Assembly (NCBI RefSeq): GCF_039541915.1
Contig: NZ_BAABHD010000029.1
Location: 124,001-188,000 of the forward strand
Direction: 5' to 3'
Length of the DNA stretch: 64,000 nt
Source of the DNA: Nibrella saemangeumensis
Lineage (GTDB): Bacteria; Bacteroidota; Bacteroidia; Cytophagales; Spirosomataceae
The notes under the pieces were generated by a model. That model did not search any database. It was given only the letters and a program-made list of their open reading frames with translations, and had not been told where the DNA came from. Both the position numbers and the translations under genes were made by a program. Shown here piece by piece: positions 1 through 8,281 of the stretch (within the stretch, counting starts at the first letter, position 1; each line of letters starts with the position of its first letter).

Positions 1-1
1 G

Positions 2-748
2 CAACGCAACCAGCCGGGCCTTGCCGCCACCCATACTCCTTTAGATTTCACCTGGACCGAGCGGGCCAACACCGGTACACAGGCAATGGTAATCGTGTTG
101 CCTGACAGCAGCCATGTTACGCTGGAGCCTAACGCCCGACTGGCCATTTCTCCCCTGTTTAACCGCAGCAACCGCGAAGTCAGGCTGGAGGGTACCGCCA
201 ACTTTGCCGTGCGCCGGAATACCAGCCAGCCGTTTATTGTCTATTCCGGCGAAGTGGCTACCAGGGTATTAGGCACCGAATTTATGATACATTCCGTTCC
301 GGGATTCGAAACCGTGGAGGTAGCGGTTAAGTCCGGCAAAGTGACCGTTTACCGCTCCCAAAATGAGATGAAGGAGAAAGAGACCTCCGGCAGTTCGGGC
401 ATAATCCTGACCCCTAACCAGAAAGCCACCTACTACACCGACAACAAACATTTTGTAGCCGGCATTGTGGAAAAGCCGGCACCTATTCAACCTCAGCCAA
501 ATACCCCAACGGCACAAAACGCCTTTGCGTTTGAAGAGACTCCACTGACCACGGTGCTGGATCTGCTGGAAGACACCTACGGCATTGACATTGAACTGGA
601 ACGGCCGGTGCTGGGCGAATGCACCTTCACGGGTAACCTTGCCAACCAGCCGCTCTTTACGAAGCTGGATATGGTCTGCGGAACAATTAATGCCAGTTAT
701 GAAGTCCGCGGCACCAAAATCCTGATTACCGGCAAAGGTTGTCGCTAA
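2..748 (+). CDS. FecR-family anti-sigma factor, 5' end outside window
   Basis: This is the C-terminal part of a FecR-like regulator. The frame is open from base 2, so the true start lies left of the window. The first visible residues lead into a FecR domain (roughly residues 25-120 of what is visible) with the typical run about effects on the surface and a VLGTEF-type motif. A DUF4974 domain follows near the end (FAFEETPLTTVLDLLEDTYG region). It ends in Gly-Cys-Arg, much like the second FecR at 61853-62944, which ends in Gly-Cys. Family knowledge: FecR spans the inner membrane, holds an ECF sigma factor and is signalled by the STN domain of a SusC/FecA-type receptor. The susC homologue 194 bases downstream has that domain. 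A fecI partner probably lies just outside the window. Confidence 0.9.
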   Translation, partial: QRNQPGLAATHTPLDFTWTERANTGTQAMVIVLPDSSHVTLEPNARLAISPLFNRSNREVRLEGTANFAVRRNTSQPFIVYSGEVATRVLGTEFMIHSVPGFETVEVAVKSGKVTVYRSQNEMKEKETSGSSGIILTPNQKATYYTDNKHFVAGIVEKPAPIQPQPNTPTAQNAFAFEETPLTTVLDLLEDTYGIDIELERPVLGECTFTGNLANQPLFTKLDMVCGTINASYEVRGTKILITGKGCR

Positions 749-755
749 ACTGTTC

Positions 756-777
756 CCTAAAACCCTTGTAGCCTATG
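756..777 (+). promoter_or_regulatory. Conserved block after fecR, copy 1
   Basis: A 22-base block that matches 62963-62984 at 19 of 22 positions. Both copies lie 8-19 bases after a fecR stop codon and before a susC homologue. The core reads CCTTGTA followed by a CTATG end. Its role is unknown; it may be a promoter or leader element of susC. Neither copy opens a reading frame of useful length. Confidence 0.4.
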
Positions 778-812
778 AGTCCATAACCTGTACTGTACAC
801 GCCATAAAAAAA

Positions 813-839
813 GCCGGCACCGTCTCTCCCAGTGCCGAC
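813..839 (-). terminator. Hairpin with A-run in front, fecR-susC gap 1
   Basis: Arms 813-820 and 832-839 pair (7 of 8 on the plus strand; the odd pair becomes G-U on the minus strand). Seven A residues lie directly before it, so only minus-strand RNA would have hairpin plus U-run. The second fecR-susC gap has the same design at 63027-63053. Confidence 0.45.
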
Positions 840-941
840 CTCTCTGCGGCCGAAAAACCTGTCAAGTTTTACCATCCCTGCCAGGGGATGCCCGGCCCGT
901 TTTTGCCAATTCGAGCGAATCACACAAAAACAGTTAAAACT

Positions 942-3900
942 ATGCAAAACCGCTTACAGTACCAATCCCTACTGTGGTTTCTTATGAAAAGTGCCCTCCA
1001 CCAATTGTTGTTAATCCTCGTCTTTTCGTCAGTGGCCTTCTCCCGCGACGGCCAGGCGCAGGATGTGCTGGAGCGCCTGGTGAGCATCCGTATGGAGAAC
1101 GCTGAAATCAAACGTGTGCTGAACACCCTGGAAAAATCATCCGGCGTCAAGTTTGTCTACAGCCCGCGGGCCATCGGTGCCGACCGGAGAATCTCGGTGC
1201 GCGTCTCCAACCAGCGTTTGTCCGATGTGCTCGAAACCGTTTTTAAACCACTCAATATTGCCTACCGGATGGTGGGCGGCCAGATTCTGCTCCATGCCGT
1301 TGCCGGAACAGAACGGGCAGACGAAGAACGTACGGGTCTCACCCAAGCTGCTGAGCCGGCAGCCTTGTTCCGGATTATATCGGGCACAGTATCCGACGAA
1401 GCAGGAGCGGCTTTACCCGGTGTAAGTGTGGTTTTGAAAGGCACCCAGCGTGGCACCACGACCAACGCCCAGGGGCAATACCAGATTGACGCTCCGGACG
1501 GAAACAGTGTATTGGTTTTCAGTTTTGTCGGCTACCAGAAACAGGAAGTAGCGGTGAGCAATCAGACGCTGCTGAACGTCTCGCTGGCAACCGACACCAA
1601 GTCGCTGAACGAGGTGGTGGTAGTAGGCTACGGTAGCCAGAAGCGCACCAACATTACCGGCTCTGTTGTTTCCGTACCTATTCAAAACATTAAGGATCAA
1701 CCGGTAACGGGTCTTGACCAGGCATTGGCCGGACAGGTAGCAGGGGTACAAGTGTCGCAGACGACCGGTGCACCCGGCGGAGGCATTACCGTGCGGGTCC
1801 GGGGTACCGGCTCCATAGGGGCCGGCAACGAGCCCCTGTACGTCATCGATGGCTTTCCGCTGGAAGTGGGCTACAACCAGACGTCCAATCCGCTCGCGCA
1901 GATTAACCCCAATGACATTGAATCCATGGAGGTGCTGAAAGATGCCTCGGCCACCGCTATTTATGGTTCTCGCGGAGCCAACGGCGTTATTATCATCACC
2001 ACCAGACGGGGTAAGGCCGGTCAGGCCCGCCTGAATCTGGATGTCTTCACCGGCTGGCAGGAGGTATCCCACAAAATTCCGATGATGAATGCTACCGAGT
2101 ATGCCGATATGGTACGTGATGCGCATACCAACTCCGGGTTTCAGAACGATATACCGCCGGGTTTCAACAATCCGGCCGGCTTTGGCGAAGGTACCGATTG
2201 GCAGGACGCTATTTTTCGGGTAGCCCCCATGCAGAACTACCAGTTGACAGCCTCAGGCGGCAACGACCGGTCGCGGTTTCTTATCAGCGGAGGGTACCTG
2301 AAGCAGGAAGGACTAGTCATTAATTCCGGGTTTGAGCGTTACTCATTCCGGGTTAACACAGATGCCGATTTATTCCCTAAGGTCAAAGTCGGCGTAAACC
2401 TGAGCCCCAGCTACACGCTTCGCCGGATTGTCAATGCGGAGGGGCATTTTGGTTCGTCAGAGAATGCCGTTATCAATGCCGCTCTGGTGTACTCCCCTAC
2501 CCTGCCGGTTTATAATCCGGACGGCACCTACAGTACACAAACCAATTTCGGTTACCGCTTTATCCAGCCGGAGAATCCGGTGGCCATCGCGCTGGAAACC
2601 ACCAATCAGCGCCAGCAGTTTCAACTGATCAGTACGGCATTTGCGGAATGGCAGATTCTCCCGCATCTTACCGCCAAAACCAATCTGGGGGTCAATGTCA
2701 ACACCGCCCGGCAGAATTATTTCCGGCCGTCTATCCTGGGGTTCGACTCCGCACCGGCACCGTCGGTCCCCTCTGCGTTCGATAATTCCTTTCATGCGTT
2801 CGACTGGCTGTGGGAAAACACCCTGACCTATGACCGTACCTTTAGCGGTAAACATGCAGTAACGGGGCTGGTGGGTTATACCTCCCAAAAGTCTGACTAC
2901 CTGAACAACTACATCCGGAGTAATCAAATGCCTAACGACCAGGTTCAGACGCTTAATGTCGCTACCACATTCCAGACCAACGGCACGGGTTCAGGCCGGT
3001 CACAGTGGGGGTTGCTCTCGATGCTGGCGAGACTCAATTACAGCTACGCCGAAAAATACCTGCTGACGGCTACCATCCGGCGCGATGGTTCGTCGCGGTT
3101 CGGGGCCAATAACCGCTGGGGTACTTTTCCTTCCGTATCGGCAGGCTGGCGCTTAACGGAGGAACCGTTCATCAAAACCATTTCCGTGATCGACGAACTT
3201 AAACTCCGGGCCAGCTACGGCTTAACCGGCAACAACGCCATTCCGAATTACGGCTCCATTGGCCTGCTGAGTGCCACCAACTATAACTTCGGTCCGGCCC
3301 TGGGCACCATCGTCAACGGCTTCAGTCCTTCTTCATTCTCCAACCAGAGCCTGGGCTGGGAGTCGACGCGGCAATTGGATGCCGGCATGGAACTGGGGCT
3401 TTGGAACAGCCGGATTTTTCTGATTGCCGAGTATTACCAGCGCGTTACCAAAGACCTGTTGCTGAACGTAAACGTGCCGCAGATAACCGGTTTTACAACG
3501 GTCCTGAAAAATATCGGCTCCGTCGAGAACAAAGGCTGGGAATTCTCGCTGAGTACCCGTAACCTGGTGAATGCCTTTAAGTGGAGTACCGACGTCAATG
3601 TTACGTTCAACCGCAACAAAGTGCTCTCGCTGGGGCCCACGGGCGACCCTATCTTTGCCAACACGGGCTTAGCCAATTCCCACAAAACCGAAATCGGGCA
3701 ACCGCTCGGCAATATTTTCGGCTACAAAGTAGATGGTGTGCTGATGAATCAGGACGCCATCAGGCCCAACAACTCCTGGGCTAACTCCCGCCCCGGAGAC
3801 CTCCGGTTTGTAGATGTGAACGGCGACGGCATTATCACCCCCGACGACCGGACGATTCTGGGTAATCCGCTGCCGGATGTCATCTACGGTATGACCAACC

Positions 3901-4376
3901 GCTTCTCCTACGGCAACTTTGAGCTGAACATCCTGATTCAGGGTGTGCAGGGAAATGAGGTTCTGAATCTGTCCCGGCGGTTTATTGCCGCCAATGCCAA
4001 CTCCAACGTTCTCAAGGAAAACGTAAACCGCTGGCGTTCACCCCAGGACCCCGGCAACGGGCAAATTCCGAGAGCCAACCGGTCGGCTACCGGCAACAAC
4101 ACGGCGCTGACGTCCTTTTTTGTGGAAGACGGGTCTTTTCTGCGGGTGCGCAACATCACCTTTGGCTATACGTTTCCCAAGGCCTGGCAGCAAGCCCTGC
4201 ACCTGAAGGGTGTCCGGCTCTACGGGGGCGTTCAGAACGCCCTGACCTCTACCCGCTATAAGGGCTATAATCCGGAGGTAAATACCGAAGGAGCCAACCC
4301 GCTGGCACCCGGCGTCGACTACGGCGGCTATCCCGTAGCCCGCACCTATACTCTTGGTATCAATGCTACCTTCTAA
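942..4376 (+). CDS. SusC/RagA-type TonB-dependent outer-membrane receptor with STN domain
   Basis: A 1144-residue TonB-dependent transporter for oligosaccharides. The order is an N-terminal leader with a hydrophobic signal stretch, an STN/secretin-like signalling domain (about residues 45-105), a carboxypeptidase-regulatory-like beta-sandwich (about 145-215), a TonB-box-like EVVVVGYG at about 224, plug domain with the SIGAGNEPLYVIDGFP segment, then a 22-strand-type barrel. I chose ATG 942 because the paralogue at 63096 also begins Met-Gln; ATG 984, directly before the signal stretch, is the alternative. The STN domain fits the fecR gene just upstream and suggests transenvelope signalling. It pairs with the SusD gene that starts 18 bases downstream. 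Confidence 0.93.
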   Translation: MQNRLQYQSLLWFLMKSALHQLLLILVFSSVAFSRDGQAQDVLERLVSIRMENAEIKRVLNTLEKSSGVKFVYSPRAIGADRRISVRVSNQRLSDVLETVFKPLNIAYRMVGGQILLHAVAGTERADEERTGLTQAAEPAALFRIISGTVSDEAGAALPGVSVVLKGTQRGTTTNAQGQYQIDAPDGNSVLVFSFVGYQKQEVAVSNQTLLNVSLATDTKSLNEVVVVGYGSQKRTNITGSVVSVPIQNIKDQPVTGLDQALAGQVAGVQVSQTTGAPGGGITVRVRGTGSIGAGNEPLYVIDGFPLEVGYNQTSNPLAQINPNDIESMEVLKDASATAIYGSRGANGVIIITTRRGKAGQARLNLDVFTGWQEVSHKIPMMNATEYADMVRDAHTNSGFQNDIPPGFNNPAGFGEGTDWQDAIFRVAPMQNYQLTASGGNDRSRFLISGGYLKQEGLVINSGFERYSFRVNTDADLFPKVKVGVNLSPSYTLRRIVNAEGHFGSSENAVINAALVYSPTLPVYNPDGTYSTQTNFGYRFIQPENPVAIALETTNQRQQFQLISTAFAEWQILPHLTAKTNLGVNVNTARQNYFRPSILGFDSAPAPSVPSAFDNSFHAFDWLWENTLTYDRTFSGKHAVTGLVGYTSQKSDYLNNYIRSNQMPNDQVQTLNVATTFQTNGTGSGRSQWGLLSMLARLNYSYAEKYLLTATIRRDGSSRFGANNRWGTFPSVSAGWRLTEEPFIKTISVIDELKLRASYGLTGNNAIPNYGSIGLLSATNYNFGPALGTIVNGFSPSSFSNQSLGWESTRQLDAGMELGLWNSRIFLIAEYYQRVTKDLLLNVNVPQITGFTTVLKNIGSVENKGWEFSLSTRNLVNAFKWSTDVNVTFNRNKVLSLGPTGDPIFANTGLANSHKTEIGQPLGNIFGYKVDGVLMNQDAIRPNNSWANSRPGDLRFVDVNGDGIITPDDRTILGNPLPDVIYGMTNRFSYGNFELNILIQGVQGNEVLNLSRRFIAANANSNVLKENVNRWRSPQDPGNGQIPRANRSATGNNTALTSFFVEDGSFLRVRNITFGYTFPKAWQQALHLKGVRLYGGVQNALTSTRYKGYNPEVNTEGANPLAPGVDYGGYPVARTYTLGINATF

Positions 4377-4394
4377 CCGTACGTCTGAAGCAAC

Positions 4395-5834
4395 ATGAAA
4401 AAAATATTGTTAACTCTGCTGTTTATTCCCTGGCAGACCGCCTGCCGGGAATCCTTTCTGGACCTTCAACCGCTATCAAACGCGAACGTCAAATCTTTTT
4501 ACAACAGCGAAGCTGATATGATTGCGGCCATCAATGGAGCCTATGCCGGCTTGCAGGCAACGGGCGTATACCGCGAGATATTCTGGGTGGCGGAGGTCCG
4601 GTCAGATAATACCGAACAGGACGCCGGCGGTACCGGCCTATCCCTTCCGCTTGAACAGATTGACCGGTTCGACCTCGATGCTACCAACTCGGTTGTTGCC
4701 AATACCTGGCGGGACCATTACGTGGTGATTGCCCGGAGTAACGCGATTCTGGACCGGATTGACCGCGTTACTATGCGGGAGGAAAGAAAGAAACAAGTGG
4801 GCGGAGAAGCCCGTTTTCTGCGGGCACTGATGTATTTCAACCTGGTCCGGCTATTCGGCGACGTCCCCCTGGCCACCAAAGAATTTACCAATACCGAAGA
4901 CGCCTACGGGCTGGGCAGAACGCCGGCGGAGCAGGTATACACTCAGATTATCAACGATCTGAAAGAGGCTGAAACGGCTTTGCCGGTGCGACATACCGCC
5001 AACAACGATATAGGCCGGGTTACCAGCGGAGCCGCCAAAACGCTGCTGGGGAAAGTGTACCTGACCCGGAAACAGTACACCGAAGCTGCGGTCAAACTGA
5101 AGGAGGTAATTGACTCCCGTACGTACGAATTGCTACCGGCCTACCGGGATGTTTTTGCCGTCAGCAACGGCAATCACAAAGAGTCTGTTTTTGAGGTTCA
5201 GTTCAAAGCGGGCGGCATTGGGCAGGGCCTCAACTGGGCCAACAACTTTGCCCCCAGGGGTATTCCCACCTCCATCATTGCAACCGGTGGCGGACTTGGA
5301 TTTAACAAACCGACCGCCGACATCGAGCGGGCTTTTGAAACAGGTGATCTCCGTAAGGAGATTTCCATGGCCACCGGCTATACCGGCAGCAACGGAAGTT
5401 TCGTGGCGGCTCCCTATGTTCGGAAATGGATACCGTCTACGCCGATTACTGTGGCGGGTGATACCGACAACAACTTTATGGTACTCCGTTATGCGGATGT
5501 GCTGCTGATGTATGCCGAGGTGCTGAACGAAACGGGCAAGTCGGCCGAAGCACTGACCTATTTGAACCAGATTCGGCAGCGGGCAGGGTTGGCTGCGCTG
5601 ACGGAGTTAGCGCAGCCGGCGCTCCGGTTAGCCATTGAAAAAGAACGGCGGGTGGAACTGGCGTTTGAGAATCACCGCTGGTTTGATCTGCTCCGGACCG
5701 GCCGTGCGGTAGAGGTTATGAGGGCTGCCTTCCCGCAGTTCGAAGGAAGAGTGGGAAAACAATTATTATATCCCATTCCTCAGACCCAAATTGACATCAA
5801 CCCGACCGTTATTAAACAGAATCCCGGTTATTAA
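4395..5834 (+). CDS. SusD/RagB-family glycan-binding lipoprotein
   Basis: A 479-residue surface lipoprotein that caps the SusC barrel and binds the glycan. The signal peptide ends in a lipobox with Cys17 (QTAC). Typical SusD features are the N-terminal CRESFLDLQP start, a TPR-like helical region with a GEARFLRALMYFNLVRLFGDVPL segment (written here only in part: ARFLRALMYFNLVRLFGD), and the C-terminal ERRVELAFENHRWFDLLRTG segment. Length is normal for the family. It lies 18 bases after susC and is certainly in the same operon. A strong hairpin follows its stop, so transcripts may be reduced before the downstream enzyme genes. Confidence 0.95.
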   Translation: MKKILLTLLFIPWQTACRESFLDLQPLSNANVKSFYNSEADMIAAINGAYAGLQATGVYREIFWVAEVRSDNTEQDAGGTGLSLPLEQIDRFDLDATNSVVANTWRDHYVVIARSNAILDRIDRVTMREERKKQVGGEARFLRALMYFNLVRLFGDVPLATKEFTNTEDAYGLGRTPAEQVYTQIINDLKEAETALPVRHTANNDIGRVTSGAAKTLLGKVYLTRKQYTEAAVKLKEVIDSRTYELLPAYRDVFAVSNGNHKESVFEVQFKAGGIGQGLNWANNFAPRGIPTSIIATGGGLGFNKPTADIERAFETGDLRKEISMATGYTGSNGSFVAAPYVRKWIPSTPITVAGDTDNNFMVLRYADVLLMYAEVLNETGKSAEALTYLNQIRQRAGLAALTELAQPALRLAIEKERRVELAFENHRWFDLLRTGRAVEVMRAAFPQFEGRVGKQLLYPIPQTQIDINPTVIKQNPGY

Positions 5835-5846
5835 CCCATCCGCTTT

Positions 5847-5887
5847 GCCGTTAATCACCGGTTGACATTCGGTGATTAACGGCTTTT
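5847..5887 (+). terminator. Terminator or attenuator between susD and the enzyme genes
   Basis: A perfect 14-base-pair stem (5847-5860 with 5870-5883), 9-base loop, then TTTT. It ends about ten bases before the ATG at 5897, so it lies in the leader of the LamG gene. It could stop most susCD transcripts and leave read-through for the enzymes. Confidence 0.75.
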
Positions 5888-5896
5888 GCTAAAAAC

Positions 5897-6745
5897 ATGA
5901 ATACAATACAGCTTTACCTGCTTTTAGCGGCATTGACCGGCTGTTTACAACCAACTACGGATCGTCTCAATCTGCTGTCTGACCCTATTCCCGGTCTGGT
6001 TGCTTTCTGGGATTTTCAGGAGCCCGCCGGTCAGGACAGGGTGTCGAAGACCGGTGGTTACCGCCTGCGCGAACAGGGTGGTTCGGTAGAACGAGCCACC
6101 GAGGGCGTACTTGGTTCCTATTCCGCCCGGCTCACCGACGGGAAGCATTTTCTGCTGCCCCGTGCCGAGCTGAACAAACTCAACATCCACGGCAAACAAG
6201 CGCAGGTAACGGTAGTAGCCTGGGTGAAGCGACAAAACCCCAAAGCCTGGCAGGCTATAGCCGGCGTCTGGGACGAAACTCGTGGGAAGCGACAGTACTG
6301 CCTGTTTCTGAATGCGACCAGCCGCACCCATAACCAGGAGATGGTGCGCTATCCCTGCCGGGACCTGGTACACGGACATGTATCCGCAATCGGCAGGTCC
6401 ACACCCGGCCATTGTTGCTGTGTTACCTACTCATCAGGAAAAACGACTATTCCGTTAAACACCTGGCAGGTAATCACCATGACATACGATGGTGCCTATA
6501 GCCGGGTGTATGTTAATGGCGAACTGGATGCGGAAACCAACTACAACCCATTCTACTACCCGGACGGCATTTTTGATGGAGGCAACGACGGAGCACCGTT
6601 TACAGTAGGTGCCGTTTCAGCTCATGGTAAAATGAACAACTTTTTTGATGGATTGATCGGCGGTCTGGCCGTGTACAACCGGGCACTCACTCCCGCCGAA
6701 ATAAGGATACTCTCCCAGAGTGGTGATGCGGTCATTCAGAAATAA
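5897..6745 (+). CDS. LamG-like (concanavalin A fold) lipoprotein
   Basis: A 282-residue predicted lipoprotein with lipobox Cys16 (LTGC). The body is a LamG/laminin-G-like jelly roll: FWDFQEPAG near the start, VTVVAWVKR in the middle, then a YDGAYSRVYVNGELDAETNY strand pair and GGLAVYNRALTPAEI at the end, all hallmarks of LamG_3-type domains. Such proteins bind glycans at the surface or form accessory domains of glycan-active enzymes; no catalytic residues can be assigned. A stretch with three adjacent cysteines (HCCC, near residue 172) is unusual. It lies between susD and the sulfatase, so it is probably the locus's extra surface glycan-binding protein. Confidence 0.8.
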   Translation: MNTIQLYLLLAALTGCLQPTTDRLNLLSDPIPGLVAFWDFQEPAGQDRVSKTGGYRLREQGGSVERATEGVLGSYSARLTDGKHFLLPRAELNKLNIHGKQAQVTVVAWVKRQNPKAWQAIAGVWDETRGKRQYCLFLNATSRTHNQEMVRYPCRDLVHGHVSAIGRSTPGHCCCVTYSSGKTTIPLNTWQVITMTYDGAYSRVYVNGELDAETNYNPFYYPDGIFDGGNDGAPFTVGAVSAHGKMNNFFDGLIGGLAVYNRALTPAEIRILSQSGDAVIQK

Positions 6746-6814
6746 AAGGTATTTTGCTACAAGTATTCACTTCTTTATAAGAGAAAAGTACTCATACTTT
6801 TTCTAGCTTCTCCT

Positions 6815-8281
6815 ATGCCAGGATTTCGAAACTATCAACTATTGCTCCTGTTATGGCTGCTCCTTGCCTGCTCAACCGCAACCTGGGGCCAACAACGGGG
6901 TAACCGGATCAGCAACGCGCCGGTCAAACGCCGGCCCAATGTGCTGCTGATTGCATCCGATGACCTGAACAATCATATCGGCACGTTCGGACATCAGCTG
7001 GTCAAAACGCCCAACCTGGACCGGCTGGCCAAACGGGGCGTTCGGTTCAGGCGGGCGTATTGCCAGTTTCCCTGGTGTAGCCCCAGCCGAAGTTCCATGC
7101 TGACGGGACTTCGGCCGGATTCGGTGAAGATCTATGACCTGCAGACCCACTTCCGAACGACCGTTCCAAACGTAGTCACGCTGCCGCAGTTGTTTAAGCA
7201 GCATGGCTATTTTACCGCCCGGGTCGGCAAGATCTACCACTACTCGGTACCCGGCGGCATCGGTACCAACGGGCTGGACGATACGCTATCGTGGCATACG
7301 GTGCGCAATCCGAAAGGCCGCGACAAAGCCGAAGAGCATCTGCTGACCAACCTGACACCCAAAATGGGATTGGGTTCCGCGCTGGCCTGGCTGGCGGCCG
7401 ACGGCACCGATGATGAGCAGACCGACGGTATGGTGGCGACCGAGGCCATTAAGCTGCTGGCGCAAACCCGCCAGGAGGCCGACCGGCCGTTTTTTCTGGC
7501 AGTCGGCTTCTATCGGCCCCACTGCCCGTATATAGCGCCGAAGAAGTATTTCGACCTGTACCCCCCTGACAAGATCCAGCTGCCTCCTCGCGACCCCGAC
7601 ATGAGCGACGTACCGCCCGATGCGTACCTGCCGGGCTTCAACTGGTCGTTTCCCGACTCCACCAAACGGAAGATACTCCAGGCCTACTACGCCAGCATCA
7701 CGTTTATGGATGCCCAACTGGGCCGCGTCCTCGACGCGCTGGAACAGTCCGGTGAAGCCGACAACACCATCATCGCGTTCTGGAGCGACCACGGTTACCT
7801 GCTCAGCGAACACGACCAGTGGGAGAAAAACAGCCTATTTGAAGAATCGGCCCGGATGCCGCTGCTGATAGCCGCACCGGGGGAGCGGGGCAACGGGAAA
7901 GTCAGTTCGCGCACCGTTGAGCTGCTGGATGTGTACCCTACGCTGGTCGACTGGTGCGGCCTGCCCGCGCCCGGTCACCTGATGGGCCGGAGCCTACGGC
8001 CGCTGCTGCGCAACCCGCAGGCGGACTGGAATTACCCGGCCATTACGCAGATCAACCGCAAAGGCAGCACCATGGGCTACAGCATCCGGACCGAACGCTG
8101 GCGCTATACCGTGTGGCTGAACGGCCAGGGAGCCGAAGAACTCTACGACCACCAGACTGACCCCAGGGAGTACACCAACCTTGCCGGCAATCCTGATCAC
8201 AAGGCAAAGAAAGACGAACTCAGGCAGACACTGTATAAATTAAACCCCTCTTTACTGAAACCACAAATCAGCCAGAAGTGA
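6815..8281 (+). CDS. Sulfatase, iduronate-2-sulfatase-like (S1 family)
   Basis: A 488-residue type I sulfatase that removes sulfate esters from a polysaccharide. It has the formylglycine signature C88-S-P-S-R92, the metal-binding Asp pair at 49-50 in the PNVLLIASDD start, and the later SDHGYLLSEHDQWEKNSLFE segment, which resembles iduronate-2-sulfatases (sulfatase subfamily S1_7-like, by memory of the motif). The N-terminus has a long hydrophobic stretch ending LLAC (Cys19), so it may be a lipoprotein in the periplasm or on the surface. A separate maturase must convert Cys88 to formylglycine; none is seen here. The stop overlaps the next ATG by one base, showing translational coupling with the BNR protein. 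Confidence 0.93.
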   Translation: MPGFRNYQLLLLLWLLLACSTATWGQQRGNRISNAPVKRRPNVLLIASDDLNNHIGTFGHQLVKTPNLDRLAKRGVRFRRAYCQFPWCSPSRSSMLTGLRPDSVKIYDLQTHFRTTVPNVVTLPQLFKQHGYFTARVGKIYHYSVPGGIGTNGLDDTLSWHTVRNPKGRDKAEEHLLTNLTPKMGLGSALAWLAADGTDDEQTDGMVATEAIKLLAQTRQEADRPFFLAVGFYRPHCPYIAPKKYFDLYPPDKIQLPPRDPDMSDVPPDAYLPGFNWSFPDSTKRKILQAYYASITFMDAQLGRVLDALEQSGEADNTIIAFWSDHGYLLSEHDQWEKNSLFEESARMPLLIAAPGERGNGKVSSRTVELLDVYPTLVDWCGLPAPGHLMGRSLRPLLRNPQADWNYPAITQINRKGSTMGYSIRTERWRYTVWLNGQGAEELYDHQTDPREYTNLAGNPDHKAKKDELRQTLYKLNPSLLKPQISQK

